The position numbers and the translations under genes were made by a program. Positions 51,867 through 60,502 of a stretch of 64,000 nucleotides of DNA are shown here, in pieces. The DNA comes from Fen-330 sp050008465. Lineage in GTDB: Bacteria > Acidobacteriota > Terriglobia > Bryobacterales > Bryobacteraceae. Below the pieces are notes generated by a model, which was given only the letters and a program-made list of their open reading frames with translations, did not search any database and was not told the origin of the DNA. The stretch covers positions 5,050-69,049 of the forward strand of contig JBEKMO010000017.1 in NCBI GenBank assembly GCA_050008465.1, given 5' to 3'. The number at the start of each line of letters is the position of its first letter. Within the stretch, counting starts at the first letter, position 1.

Positions 51867-52814
51867 TCAGGTCTGCCGGTCCAGAAACTCACCTACCGCA
51901 GCCAGCGCGCACTCCTGCACTTCCGCGTCCCCTCCGAATCCGCGCAGCCACCGCACCTCGGGATCGCGCCGGAACCAGGTCCACTGCCGCTTGGCATAAC
52001 GGCGCGTATTCCGGCAGGCGTGGTAAATGGCTTCGGCGAGGGTCAGATCGCCCGCGATCACCTGCACCGCCTGGCGGTAGCCGTGCGCCTCGAGCGCCTT
52101 GCTCCGCTTGGGGTATCCCAACGCCAGAATCCCCCGGACCTCCTCGACCAGCCCTGCGTCGAACATCCGTGCGCAGCGCTCGTCCAGCCGCTGGTAGAGC
52201 GCGGTCCGCGGCGGGTCCAGCCCGAGCTTGAGCACCCGGAACCCTTCGAGTGCATCGCGCCGGTCCGCGAACCACGCCGAAAGCGGCCTGTGCGTCGCAA
52301 GGAGAACCTCGACCGCCCGAACGAGTTTCTGCACGTCGCCGGGATGGATCCTGGCCGCCGACGGCGGATCGAAGCGGGCCAGCGTGCGGTGCAGCCAGCC
52401 CGGACGCCTCGCCTCCCGGCGCGCGAGCCGTCCGCGCAGGGCTTCGTCGCGGGTGGGGCCGGGAAACAGGCCGTCGAGGAGCGCACGCAAGTAGAAACCT
52501 GTCCCTCCGGCAACCACCGGCAGGCGCCCGCGCCCCACGATTTCCCGCAGCACCGGCCGCGCCGCCCGCGCGTATTCGCCCGCCGTAAATACCTGGTCCG
52601 GATTCAGGATGTCCAGCAGGTGATGCGGTACGTCCTGGCGCTCGCCTGGAAGGAGCTTGGCGGTCCCGATGTCCAAGTGGCGGTACACCTGGAGCGAGTC
52701 GCAGTTCACGACCTCTCCGCCGAAGTTCCCGGCGATACACAGGGCCAGCTCGCTTTTTCCCGCCCCCGTCGGCCCAACCACGGCGACCAGAGCAGCGGGT
52801 AACCGCTCCTCCAT
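51867..52814 (-). CDS. miaA: tRNA dimethylallyltransferase
   Basis: MiaA adds a dimethylallyl group to N6 of A37 in tRNAs that read UNN codons. The 315-residue protein has the P-loop VVGPTGAGKSELAL, then NCDSLQVYRHLDIGTAK, PHHLLDILNPDQVFTAGEY and VVAGGTGFYLRALLDGL, all family hallmarks, and the tRNA-binding segment RRYAKRQWTWFRRDP near the C-terminus. Length is normal. A TAGACT box ends 8 nt before ATG 52814 on the minus strand, so the message is probably leaderless. Confidence 0.97.
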   Translation of the reverse strand: MEERLPAALVAVVGPTGAGKSELALCIAGNFGGEVVNCDSLQVYRHLDIGTAKLLPGERQDVPHHLLDILNPDQVFTAGEYARAARPVLREIVGRGRLPVVAGGTGFYLRALLDGLFPGPTRDEALRGRLARREARRPGWLHRTLARFDPPSAARIHPGDVQKLVRAVEVLLATHRPLSAWFADRRDALEGFRVLKLGLDPPRTALYQRLDERCARMFDAGLVEEVRGILALGYPKRSKALEAHGYRQAVQVIAGDLTLAEAIYHACRNTRRYAKRQWTWFRRDPEVRWLRGFGGDAEVQECALAAVGEFLDRQT

Positions 52815-53092
52815 CGCATACCAGTCTAGCCTGATTCTGACAACGGACCGCTCCCTGGCGGCAGCGGCTCGGCTACGATGTCCCGTACCTGCCGGCGCTT
52901 ACCGAGCCGCGCGCGCCAGCAAGCGGTCGGCAGTTACGCGGGACCGGAACAGTGCCACACGCGATTGAGGTCGCGCGCGCCTCCAGGCCGGCCGTTCTGC
53001 GGTTCAGGACCCATAACGGCTATACTGAAACAGAGAGGGTTTGGACGCTCAATTGGGGTCTTTCTATCCCCATGCGAGGAAATCGAGTCTCC

Positions 53093-55147
53093 ATGATCGG
53101 CAAACTCAGGGTAGTCATTGTCTCTTCCGGGCTGGTCTTAACGCTGGCCAGGCCCGCCCCGGCACAGATTCCCGCCTCAGCCCCGGCGCCGGACAACCGG
53201 GCCTCGGCGTACTACAACTTCGCCATGGGCCACATGTACGCGGAACTGGCGTCCAACTACGGGTACCGCTCCGAGTATGTCGACAAGGCCATCGAACACT
53301 ACCGGGCCGCTCTCAAGTCGGATCCCGGCGCGGGGTTCGTGAGCGAGGAGTTGACCGACCTCTATATCCAGGCTGGCAAACTGGCGGATGCCGTCGCCGA
53401 GGCCGAGGAAATGCTGAAGCGGAATCCCGGCAACCTGGAAGCCCGGCGCATGCTGGGCCGCATTTACTCGCGCCTGATTCAGGACCCGCAGCAGAACCGG
53501 ATCAACGAGGAGCGGCTGCGCCAGGCCATCGAGCAGTACCGCGCGATTACGGAGAAGGACGGCAAGGACCTGGACGCCTGGCTGATGCTGGGCCGCCTGT
53601 ACAAGATCGGGCAGGATTCCGCCGGAAGCGAGAAAGCGTACAAGAAGGCGCTGGAATTGGATCCCGACAACGAGTACGCCCTCTCGGGACTGATGGTGGT
53701 CTATTCGGACCTCGGGGACGCCAAGAACGCGGTCGAGATGTCGCGCCGGCTGGCCGAGCGGAACCCCAATTCACGCACGTTGCGGGCGCTGGCCAAGGCT
53801 TACGAGGACGTGCACGATTTCGCCGCTGCGGTACAGACACTCCGCCGCGCCTTGGAACTGGCGCCGCACGACCTGGACCTGAGCAGGAGCCTGGCTGAGG
53901 ACCTGCTGCTCTCGGGCGACATCGACGGCGCGCTGAAATCGTATACCGAGCTGGCCCAGGGGGATCCGAAGGACGCGGGTCTGCAACTCTTCCTTTCGCG
54001 GATCTATCGCCAGAAGCGGGACTTCGCGAAGGCGCGGGAGGCGCAGGACCGCGCTCTGGCCCTAAACCCCGATAACCTCGAGATCCGCTTCAACGACGTC
54101 AACCTTCTGGAGGCTGAGGGCAAGTACGCCGACGCCATCGCCCGCCTGAATCAAATCCTGGATTCCACCACCAAGCGGGCTTACTCCAAGTCCGAGCAGA
54201 GCAACCGGGCCGCTCTGCTGGAAACGCTTGGCTTTCTATATCGCTCGAACGAGCAGTACGCGTTAGCGGTCGAGACCTTTCAGAAGATTGCCGCGCTGGA
54301 TGCGGATGCCGGCCCCAAGGCTGCCGCGCGGGTCATCGACACCTGGCGCCTGGCCAAAGAGTTCGCCAAGGCCGAAGAGCAGGCCGAGGCAGCTTACAAG
54401 AAGTACCCCAATGACCGGACCGTAAGAGTCGTTCGCGCGTCCCTGCTCGCCGACCTCGGCCGCACTGAGGAAGCGGCGGCGGCTACCAAGCAGCTCCTGG
54501 GCGGCAAGGGCGACCGCGAGATCTACCTGGCCCTGGCCCAGATCTACGATAAGGGCAAGAAGTTCTCGGAGATGGCCCAGGTGCTCGATGCCGCGGCCAA
54601 GCTTTCGGAGAGCGATGAGGAGAAGGGCGAAGTCTTTTTCATGCGCGGGGCGATGTACGAGAAGATGCAGAAGCTCGACCTCGCCGAGGCCGAATTCCGC
54701 AAGGTCCTGGAGATCAATCCCCAGTACGCTTCCGCGCTCAACTATCTCGGGTACATGCTGGCCGATCGCAGTATCCGGCTTGCCGAGGCGCAGGAACTCA
54801 TCCGCCGGGCGGTGGCTCTGGAGCCGAACAACGGCGCATTCCTCGACAGCCTGGGCTGGGTGGAGTTTCGTCTGGGGAAACTGGACGAGGCGGAAACCTA
54901 TCTGCGGCGAGCGCTGGAGCGCCTCTCGCGCGACCCAACCGTGCACGACCACCTGGGCGACGTGTACTACCAGAGGGGCCGCTTGAAGGATGCCATCGTG
55001 CAATGGGAGATCTCGCTGCGGGAGTGGCGGTCGAGTTCGCGCGCCGAGATGGATTCGGCCGAGACGGCAAAGGTTCAAAGGAAGCTCGAGGACGCCCGCA
55101 TTCGCTTGGCCAAGGAAGCCGGAGCGGTCCCGCCACCGCAGCGGTAG
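53093..55147 (+). CDS. Secreted large tetratricopeptide-repeat protein
   Basis: The 684-residue product has a signal peptide (VVIVSSGLVLTLARPAPAQ) and at least a dozen TPR units from about residue 60 to 650: AIEHYRAALKSDPGAGFVSE, AVAEAEEMLKRNPGNLEARR, AYKKALELDPDNEYALSG, AEAEFRKVLEINPQYASALN, AEAQELIRRAVALEPNNGAF and more. The C-terminus is a helical charged tail. It probably acts as a periplasmic or outer-membrane assembly scaffold. The start is uncertain: ATG 53093 keeps a clean signal peptide, ATG 53072 is possible. A TATACT at 53020-53025 may be the -10. Confidence 0.85.
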   Translation: MIGKLRVVIVSSGLVLTLARPAPAQIPASAPAPDNRASAYYNFAMGHMYAELASNYGYRSEYVDKAIEHYRAALKSDPGAGFVSEELTDLYIQAGKLADAVAEAEEMLKRNPGNLEARRMLGRIYSRLIQDPQQNRINEERLRQAIEQYRAITEKDGKDLDAWLMLGRLYKIGQDSAGSEKAYKKALELDPDNEYALSGLMVVYSDLGDAKNAVEMSRRLAERNPNSRTLRALAKAYEDVHDFAAAVQTLRRALELAPHDLDLSRSLAEDLLLSGDIDGALKSYTELAQGDPKDAGLQLFLSRIYRQKRDFAKAREAQDRALALNPDNLEIRFNDVNLLEAEGKYADAIARLNQILDSTTKRAYSKSEQSNRAALLETLGFLYRSNEQYALAVETFQKIAALDADAGPKAAARVIDTWRLAKEFAKAEEQAEAAYKKYPNDRTVRVVRASLLADLGRTEEAAAATKQLLGGKGDREIYLALAQIYDKGKKFSEMAQVLDAAAKLSESDEEKGEVFFMRGAMYEKMQKLDLAEAEFRKVLEINPQYASALNYLGYMLADRSIRLAEAQELIRRAVALEPNNGAFLDSLGWVEFRLGKLDEAETYLRRALERLSRDPTVHDHLGDVYYQRGRLKDAIVQWEISLREWRSSSRAEMDSAETAKVQRKLEDARIRLAKEAGAVPPPQR

Positions 55148-55199
55148 TGTCGCGTCTCTGAAGTGCGTTGACCGCTTGCTTGCGCGCACGGCTCAGTAA

Positions 55200-55225
55200 C
55201 CGAGCCGCGACCGCGAGGGAGCGGT
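55200..55225 (+). repeat. Short GC-rich repeat, copy 1
   Basis: CCGAGCCGCGACCG followed by two variable bases and AGGGAGCGGT. It matches 61776-61801 (minus strand) at 24 of 26 positions. It lies in the short gap between a TPR gene and the RlmI-type gene. Confidence 0.75.
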
Positions 55226-55233
55226 GGGCGCTC

Positions 55234-56403
55234 TTACAGGGCTTCCAGAATCAGGCACTTGAGGTAGTGCGTTTCGGGCACCGTCAGCAGGATGGGGTGA
55301 TCGAGCGCCTGGGTTCGCCGCTCCAGTACCCTGACCACCCGCCCGGCGTCGAGGGCGGCGGCGGCGATGACCTCCAGCAGCATCGCTTCGCTGACGTGGT
55401 GAGAGCACGAGCAGCTCACCAGCCTCCCGGCCGGTTCGAGCAGCTCTAGCGCCCGTAGGTTGATCTCCTTGTACCCGCGGGCGGCGCCCTCCAGGCTCTC
55501 GCGCGACTTGGCGAACGCCGGAGGGTCGAGCACGATGGTCGAGTACCGCTGGCCGGCCGCCCTCAACCCTCCCAGCAAGTCGAAGACGTTAGCCTCCCGG
55601 AAATGGACATTCCCGATCCCGTTGGCGGCGCGGTTCCGCTCGGCCAGCGCCAGCGCCTGGGCCGAGCTGTCCACCGCCTCGACCGCATCGCACCTGGCCG
55701 CCAGATGCAGGGCGAATCCGCCCGTCGAGGTGAAGCAGTCCAGCGCCCGGCCGCTCGCGTATCGGGCCGCCGCCAGGTAGTTCTCCCGTTGGTCCAGGAA
55801 CACGCCGGTTTTCTGGCCGCGCAGCAGGTCGGCGTGCAGAAGCAGGCCGTTCATGCGGATGGCAACCAGTTCCGGCGCCTCGCCCGCAAGCAGGCCGGAG
55901 ACCAGAGGAAGGCTCTCGCGCTTGCGCACCGCGACGTCGTTGCGCTCGACGATCCCGCGTGGAGAGAACACCTCGGAGAGCGCAGCTACGATCTCGGGCT
56001 TGGCGCGCTCCATCCCCTGGTCCAGGGTCTGTACGGCCAGGTATTCCGCATATCGATCTACCACCAGAGCCGGGAGCAGGTCGCCTTCGCCGTGTACGAC
56101 CCGGTAGGCGTCGGTATCGGAAACCAGTCCCCGCCGGCGCTCGTCCGCCGCCACCAGCCGCTGCCGGTAGAACTCCCGGTCGATGGTCTCGGCGCGCGAA
56201 CTCAGCAGGCGCAGGCAGATCTGTGAGGTGGAGCTGTAGTGCGCCGTGCCCAGCGTCCGCCCGGCGGGATCTACCACCCGAACCGCGTCGCCCGGAGCCG
56301 CCTGGCCGCGGTCGATTACGTCGGAGGCGAACACCCAGGGATGGCCCGAAGCCAGCCGGCCGGCGCCCTTCCGGGAGACGCGTACCGCGGGGAGGTTGGG
56401 CAC
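55234..56403 (-). CDS. RlmI-type class I SAM-dependent rRNA methyltransferase
   Basis: The 389-residue protein begins with a PUA domain (about 1-75: VRVSRKGAGRLASGHPWVFASDV). A linker domain follows with VVHGEGDLLPALVVDRYAEYL, then a Rossmann methyltransferase: FLDQRENYLAAARYASG, LDCFTSTGGFALHLAA, VLDPPAFAKSRES and SCSCSHHVSEAMLLEV. This is the RlmI/YccW layout, which makes 5-methylcytidine in 23S rRNA. Its ATG directly abuts the htpX stop (htpX ends at 56404), so the two form an operon. The precise target base is inferred from the family. Confidence 0.93.
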   Translation of the reverse strand: MPNLPAVRVSRKGAGRLASGHPWVFASDVIDRGQAAPGDAVRVVDPAGRTLGTAHYSSTSQICLRLLSSRAETIDREFYRQRLVAADERRRGLVSDTDAYRVVHGEGDLLPALVVDRYAEYLAVQTLDQGMERAKPEIVAALSEVFSPRGIVERNDVAVRKRESLPLVSGLLAGEAPELVAIRMNGLLLHADLLRGQKTGVFLDQRENYLAAARYASGRALDCFTSTGGFALHLAARCDAVEAVDSSAQALALAERNRAANGIGNVHFREANVFDLLGGLRAAGQRYSTIVLDPPAFAKSRESLEGAARGYKEINLRALELLEPAGRLVSCSCSHHVSEAMLLEVIAAAALDAGRVVRVLERRTQALDHPILLTVPETHYLKCLILEAL

Positions 56404-57258
56404 CTAGATCGGCTGAGGGAGCGCCATCCGCTCGAGCCGCGCGATGCGATCTTCGGTGGCGGGGTGGGTTGAGAACAACCGGCCGAACCACTGAGCGGTG
56501 AATGGCTTGATGATGAACATGTGCGCGGTGGCGGGCGAGGCGTTCATGGGCACGCGCTTCGACCAACCCTCCAGCTTCTGGAGCGCCGAGATCAATCCCG
56601 ACGGACCCCCGGCGTACTGCGCCGAGGTGGCATCGGCCGCGTACTCCCGCGTGCGGGAGATCAACATCTGGATCAGCAGCGCGGCGAGCGGCGCAAGCAG
56701 CAGCATCAGCAGCCCGCCGATCCCGCCGCCGTTGTCGTCATCGTCGCTCCGCCCGCCGAAGTAAAACGCCATGCGGGCCGCAAAGGTGATCGCCGCCGCA
56801 AGCGTGGCCGCCACCGAGCTGGTGAGGATGTCCCGGTTCTTCACGTGCCCTAGTTCGTGAGCCAGCACCCCCTCGAGTTCGCGGTCGTCCATGACCCGCA
56901 GGATTCCCTCGGTCACGGCCACCGAGGCGTGCGCGGGATTGCGCCCGGTGGCGAAGGCGTTGGGCGATTCCTCCGGGATCAGCCACAGCTTGGGCATCGG
57001 CAGCCCCATCCGGTGGCAGAGATTTTGGACCAGCGGAGCCAGCCTCCTGTAAACCTCCCAATTCTGGCTTTCGCTGACCGGCTGCGCGGAGTACGTGGAA
57101 AGGGCGATCTTATCGGAAAAGAAGTAGCTGGCGAAGTTCATCGCCACGGCGAGGCCTAGTCCGATCACGAGGCCGTTCCCGCCGCCCAGGCGCTCTCCGA
57201 GCAATAACAAGACGCCGCTCAACAATCCGAGCAACAGCGCCGTCTTGAGACGATTCAC
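56404..57258 (-). CDS. htpX: HtpX-type membrane zinc metalloprotease
   Basis: HtpX degrades misfolded inner-membrane proteins under stress. The 284-residue protein has two N-terminal helices (LKTALLLGLLSGVLLLLGE, GLVIGLGLAVAMNFASYFF), the zinc motif LAHELGHVKNRD, a further membrane pair, and the family segment RTREYAADATSAQYAGGPSGL that carries the third zinc ligand. The GTG at 57258 is selected: GGGAGG lies 7 nt upstream, while an in-frame TTG at 57273 overlaps that site. It is followed by rlmI and preceded by a heptamer-array repeat. Confidence 0.96.
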   Translation of the reverse strand: MNRLKTALLLGLLSGVLLLLGERLGGGNGLVIGLGLAVAMNFASYFFSDKIALSTYSAQPVSESQNWEVYRRLAPLVQNLCHRMGLPMPKLWLIPEESPNAFATGRNPAHASVAVTEGILRVMDDRELEGVLAHELGHVKNRDILTSSVAATLAAAITFAARMAFYFGGRSDDDDNGGGIGGLLMLLLAPLAALLIQMLISRTREYAADATSAQYAGGPSGLISALQKLEGWSKRVPMNASPATAHMFIIKPFTAQWFGRLFSTHPATEDRIARLERMALPQPI

Positions 57259-57290
57259 AGTGCCGCCTCCCAAGATCTATTGTGGCACCA

Positions 57291-57368
57291 ATTGACGATT
57301 GACGATTTGGCCATTGACGAATGGCCCGCGGCAGTCAATCGTCAATGCTGCAATCGTCAATCGCCAAT
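57291..57368. repeat. Heptamer-array palindrome, family 2, without a gene
   Basis: Left arm (57291-57326) reads ATTGACG, ATTGACG, ATTTGGCC, ATTGACG, AATGGCC. Right arm (57333-57368), read on the other strand from the outside, gives ATTGGCG, ATTGACG, ATTGCAGC, ATTGACG, ATTGACT. The 7-7-8-7-7 order equals that of the gene-bearing element at 43659-44096, but only 6 bp separate the arms. It fills the gap between hsp20 and htpX, all on the minus strand. Confidence 0.85.
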
Positions 57369-57381
57369 CCGCCAGCTTCGC

Positions 57382-57828
57382 CTATTCGCTCACGTCGATC
57401 TTGATGGCGCGGGGCTTTACGGCCGGCTTCTTGGGCAGCGTCACCGTGAGCACACCGCTCTTGTAGTCGGCCTTCACCTTCTCGGCATCCACCGTCTCGG
57501 GAATGCTGAAGCAGCGCATGAACTCGCCGTAGCTGCGCTCGATACGGTGGTAGCCAACCGTCTTGTCTTCGTTCTTTTCGAACTTGCGCTCGCCTTTCAC
57601 CGTCAGGGTGCCCTGCTCGAGCTCGATCTGGATGTCCTTCATGTCGACGTCCGGCAGGTCAGCCCGGAGTATCAGGTCGTTTTCAGTTTCCAGGATATCG
57701 ACCGGCGGAGCCCAGGGCCGGGTGGTGGCGGGTTCGCTGAAGAGCCGGTTGACGGCGTCTTGAAAGAGCCGGATTCCGGTGGGGAAATCGACATCGCCGA
57801 ATGGATCGGAGCGCTTAGTCACTGGCAT
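57382..57828 (-). CDS. Small heat-shock protein Hsp20
   Basis: This cytoplasmic holdase has 148 residues. The alpha-crystallin domain runs from about 40 to 135: PPVDILETENDLILRADLP, QIELEQGTLTVKGERKFE, YGEFMRCFSIPETVD and YKSGVLTVTLPKK (with the conserved G-V-L-T). The C-terminal RAIKID motif is the I-x-I type used for oligomer assembly. AGGAGG precedes ATG 57828 at good spacing. A near-consensus promoter is upstream, with no CIRCE element visible. Confidence 0.95.
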   Translation of the reverse strand: MPVTKRSDPFGDVDFPTGIRLFQDAVNRLFSEPATTRPWAPPVDILETENDLILRADLPDVDMKDIQIELEQGTLTVKGERKFEKNEDKTVGYHRIERSYGEFMRCFSIPETVDAEKVKADYKSGVLTVTLPKKPAVKPRAIKIDVSE

Positions 57829-57862
57829 GATGGTTTATCCTCCTGAGTTAAACTACAATACG

Positions 57863-57891
57863 ATCATAAAACATGAGCATAGGCATGTCAA
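57863..57891 (-). promoter_or_regulatory. Near-consensus sigma-70 promoter of hsp20
   Basis: On the minus strand TTGACA (57886-57891), 17-bp spacer, TATGAT (57863-57868). Transcription would start near 57856, leaving a 27-nt leader that includes the AGGAGG. It is the strongest housekeeping-type promoter seen in the window, in an AT-rich gap. Confidence 0.8.
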
Positions 57892-58021
57892 GTATTTCTG
57901 CACACACTATGAGCATGTCTCTGTTGCGTACCACCATGCAGTTGAAAATAAACGGCTTAAATGAATACGGGGCACTGCGCCATGGCTGGCCAGGGCCCCG
58001 CGTTTCGGGAAACTGATGTGG

Positions 58022-58489
58022 CTACTTCGATTCCGTGCCGGGCTCCTCGCCCTCTTCGACCTCGCGCCCTTCTTTGATGGCTTTGATCCGCTCTTCTTTG
58101 CGTTTGGCGCGCTCCGCCGCGCGCTTCACCAGCTCGGAACCCACCAGCTCGAGCATGGCTTGCTCGGCACCGTCTCCCTTGCGGGGACCCAGGCGCACAA
58201 TGCGGCAATAGCCGCCCTCCCGCTGGCCGAACCGCGTGCCCAAGGTGTCGAACAGCTTCTTCACCGACTTGGGCGTCTTCAGGAACGCGGCGGCCTGGCG
58301 GCGTGAATGCAGCGTATCGTCCTTGGCCAGGGTGATCATCTTCTCCACCAGGGGCCGCGCAGCCTTGGCCTTGGGCACCGTGGTGATGACGCGCTCCTGT
58401 TCGATGACGCTAGTCACCAGGTTCCGCAACAGCATCCAACGCGCGGCGATCGGTCGTCCTAACTTATACCCCGCAACCTTGTGTCTCAA
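58022..58489 (-). CDS. rplQ: 50S ribosomal protein L17
   Basis: The protein has 155 residues, with the L17 start MRHKVAGYKLGRP, the ARWMLLRNLVTSVIEQERV helix and TLAKDDTLHSRRQA. A charged C-terminal extension (KRKEERIKAIKEGREVEEGEE) makes it longer than the E. coli protein, as is common in this phylum. It is the last gene of the minus-strand ribosomal operon, 10 bp after rpoA. Confidence 0.97.
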   Translation of the reverse strand: MRHKVAGYKLGRPIAARWMLLRNLVTSVIEQERVITTVPKAKAARPLVEKMITLAKDDTLHSRRQAAAFLKTPKSVKKLFDTLGTRFGQREGGYCRIVRLGPRKGDGAEQAMLELVGSELVKRAAERAKRKEERIKAIKEGREVEEGEEPGTESK

Positions 58490-58499
58490 CGGTGTCCTC

Positions 58500-59627
58500 C
58501 TACTCGGTCAATCCCTCGAACTGCTCCCGGTCCGGATCCTGGTCCGCTTCCGCCGGGGGCTCCTCTTCCATCCGTTCCTCGCCTTCGTCCTCCGGGAACT
58601 CCTCCTCCTCCAGCTCGGCTTGCGGCGCCTGCGGTGTCACGGGGGTTCCGGATCCCGACACCAGCCGGCCCTGGGCATCGAACTTCATGCCGAACTGCAA
58701 GCCCATCCCCTGAAGGATCTCCTTGATCTCGTTCAGGGACTTCCTCCCGAAGTTCTTGGTCCGCAGCATCTCGGCCTCGGTCTTCTGCACCAGGTCCGCG
58801 ATGGTCTGGATGTTGGCGTTCTTGAGGCAGTTGTAGGAGCGCACGCTCAACTCCAGCTCGTCCACCGAGCGGTTCAGGATCTCGTTCATCTGATCCATGG
58901 CCCGCTCGGCCGGCTCCTCGGCGACCTCGGGGAGTTCCTCGAAGTTGATGAAGATCGACTGGTGGTCCTTGAGCAGCTTGGCGGCCTGCCCGATGGCGTC
59001 CTGGGGGGAGATGGCGCCGTTGGTCCAGACCTCCAGCGTCAGCTTATCGTAGTCCGTCATCTGGCCCAGCCGCGCCGCCTCGACCGAGAAGTTCACTTTC
59101 CGCACGGGCGAGTGCACGGAGTCGATGGGGATGTAACCCAGCGGCAAGTCCTCGTCGAAATTGCGGTCCGCGCTCACGTAGCCGCGGCCCAGCTTCAGGC
59201 GCATCTCGATGTTCAGCTTGCCCCCGTCGCTGACCGAGGCGATGTGCATGGTGCGGTCCAGCACCTCGACATCGGCCTCGGTCTCGATCTGCCCGCTCAC
59301 CACTTCGCCCGGCTGTTCCGCCTTCAAGCGTGCCGTGCGCATTCCCTCGCCGGTCATCTTGAACGGGATCTGCTTCAGGTTGAGGATGATATCGGTGGCA
59401 TCCTCGACCACGCCCGGAATCGGGCTGAACTCGTGGGCCACGCCTTCGATGCGCACGGCGGTGATGGCGGCGCCCTCGATCGAACTCAACAGAACCCGGC
59501 GCAAGCTGTTGCCGATGGTGGTGCCAAAGCCACGCTCGAAGGGCTGCGCGGTGAACATGCCGTAGCGGTCGGTCAGCGTTTCGGTGTTAGCGACCAGCCG
59601 CTTGGGTTTCTGAAAACCTTTAAACAT
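58500..59627 (-). CDS. rpoA: RNA polymerase alpha subunit
   Basis: The 375-residue protein has the assembly domain (GFGTTIGNSLRRVLLSSIEGAAI, EFSPIPGVVEDATDIILNLK) and a C-terminal domain (DELELSVRSYNCLKNANIQTI, RTKNFGRKSLNEIKEIL) that contacts UP elements and activators. A Glu-rich tail follows the C-terminal domain (ELEEEEFPEDEGEERMEEE), an addition of about 40 residues to the usual length of near 330. It lies between rpsD and rplQ, as usual. Confidence 0.98.
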   Translation of the reverse strand: MFKGFQKPKRLVANTETLTDRYGMFTAQPFERGFGTTIGNSLRRVLLSSIEGAAITAVRIEGVAHEFSPIPGVVEDATDIILNLKQIPFKMTGEGMRTARLKAEQPGEVVSGQIETEADVEVLDRTMHIASVSDGGKLNIEMRLKLGRGYVSADRNFDEDLPLGYIPIDSVHSPVRKVNFSVEAARLGQMTDYDKLTLEVWTNGAISPQDAIGQAAKLLKDHQSIFINFEELPEVAEEPAERAMDQMNEILNRSVDELELSVRSYNCLKNANIQTIADLVQKTEAEMLRTKNFGRKSLNEIKEILQGMGLQFGMKFDAQGRLVSGSGTPVTPQAPQAELEEEEFPEDEGEERMEEEPPAEADQDPDREQFEGLTE

Positions 59628-59671
59628 AAGCTCGCATCCTTTCCCGCGTCAGGGCGGCGGGGGATCTCCTG

Positions 59672-60304
59672 CTACTTAGAATAGAGTTCCACGATGAGCC
59701 GTTCGTTCAATTGAATCTGAACCAGCTCTTCGCGCTTCGGCATTCCGATCACGCGTCCCTTCAAGGTTTCGCGGTCCACCTCGAGCCAGTTGGGAACCGG
59801 CGCATGCGCGGTGGCATCCCGGGCCGCCAGAATGGTGGGGTTGTTGCGGCTCGCCTCCCGCACCTCGACCACGTCCCCCTGCTTGACCAGGAACGACGGG
59901 ATGTTGACCTTGCGCCCGTTCACCAGGATGTGACCGTGCCGCACGATCTGCCGGGACTGCGGATGGCTGGTACCCAGCCCCATGCGGTAAACCACGCTGT
60001 CCAGGCGGCGTTCCAGCATGCTCAGCAGGTTCTCGCCGGTGATGCCTTTCATCTGCGCGGCTTTCTCGAACAGGTTGCGGAACTGGGTCTCCAGCAGCCC
60101 GTAGAACCGCTTCACCTTCTGCTTCTCGCGCAACTGTAAGCCGTAGCCCACCAGCTTGGACTTGCGGTCTTTGCCGTGCTGCCCCGGCACGAAGTTGCGC
60201 TTCTCGATGGCGCACTTCTCGCTGTGGCAACGCTCACCCTTGAAGAACAGTTTCATGCCCTCGCGCCGGCACAGCCGGCAAACCGGGCCAATGTATCGAG
60301 CCAA
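59672..60304 (-). CDS. rpsD: 30S ribosomal protein S4
   Basis: The 210-residue protein begins ARYIGPVCRLCRREGMKLFFKG, with CRLC and a later CHSEKC, giving the four-Cys zinc form of S4. The S4 domain is seen in RRLDSVVYRMGLGTSHPQSRQ and HGHILVNGRKVNIPS. S4 is a primary 16S rRNA binder and, in some bacteria, represses its own operon. It is followed by rpoA and preceded by repeat copy B. Confidence 0.98.
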   Translation of the reverse strand: MARYIGPVCRLCRREGMKLFFKGERCHSEKCAIEKRNFVPGQHGKDRKSKLVGYGLQLREKQKVKRFYGLLETQFRNLFEKAAQMKGITGENLLSMLERRLDSVVYRMGLGTSHPQSRQIVRHGHILVNGRKVNIPSFLVKQGDVVEVREASRNNPTILAARDATAHAPVPNWLEVDRETLKGRVIGMPKREELVQIQLNERLIVELYSK

Positions 60305-60378
60305 ATCGTCCTCCTTGACCTTTTCAGGTGCAGTTTACAGCCCATGGAGCGGGCGGTCGTCCTGCTTCAACTGCTCGG

Positions 60379-60495
60379 CTTGTGGCTTGTAGCTTGTGGC
60401 CTGTGGGTCCAGACCGCCGAGCACCGGCTGCGCCGCTGAGGCGCCAGCAGGTGCGCCGTTGTGGGATCAACAGGCCACAGGCCACGTGCCACAAG
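60379..60495. repeat. Heptamer-array palindrome, family 1, copy B
   Basis: Left arm: CTTGTGG, CTTGTAG, CTTGTGG, CCTGTGG (60379-60406). Right arm: CAACAGG, CCACAGG, CCACGTG, CCACAAG (60468-60495). The core contains CAGCAGGTGCGCCGT as in copy A. It lies between rpsK and rpsD inside the ribosomal operon and ends 7 bp from the rpsK stop. Confidence 0.9.
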
Positions 60496-60502
60496 CCCTT
60501 TC

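Noticed and set aside
1811..53092. tRNA or rRNA genes in the gaps
   Set aside because: I looked in all gaps above about 70 bp for T-loop and anticodon-arm patterns and found none that fold as a tRNA.
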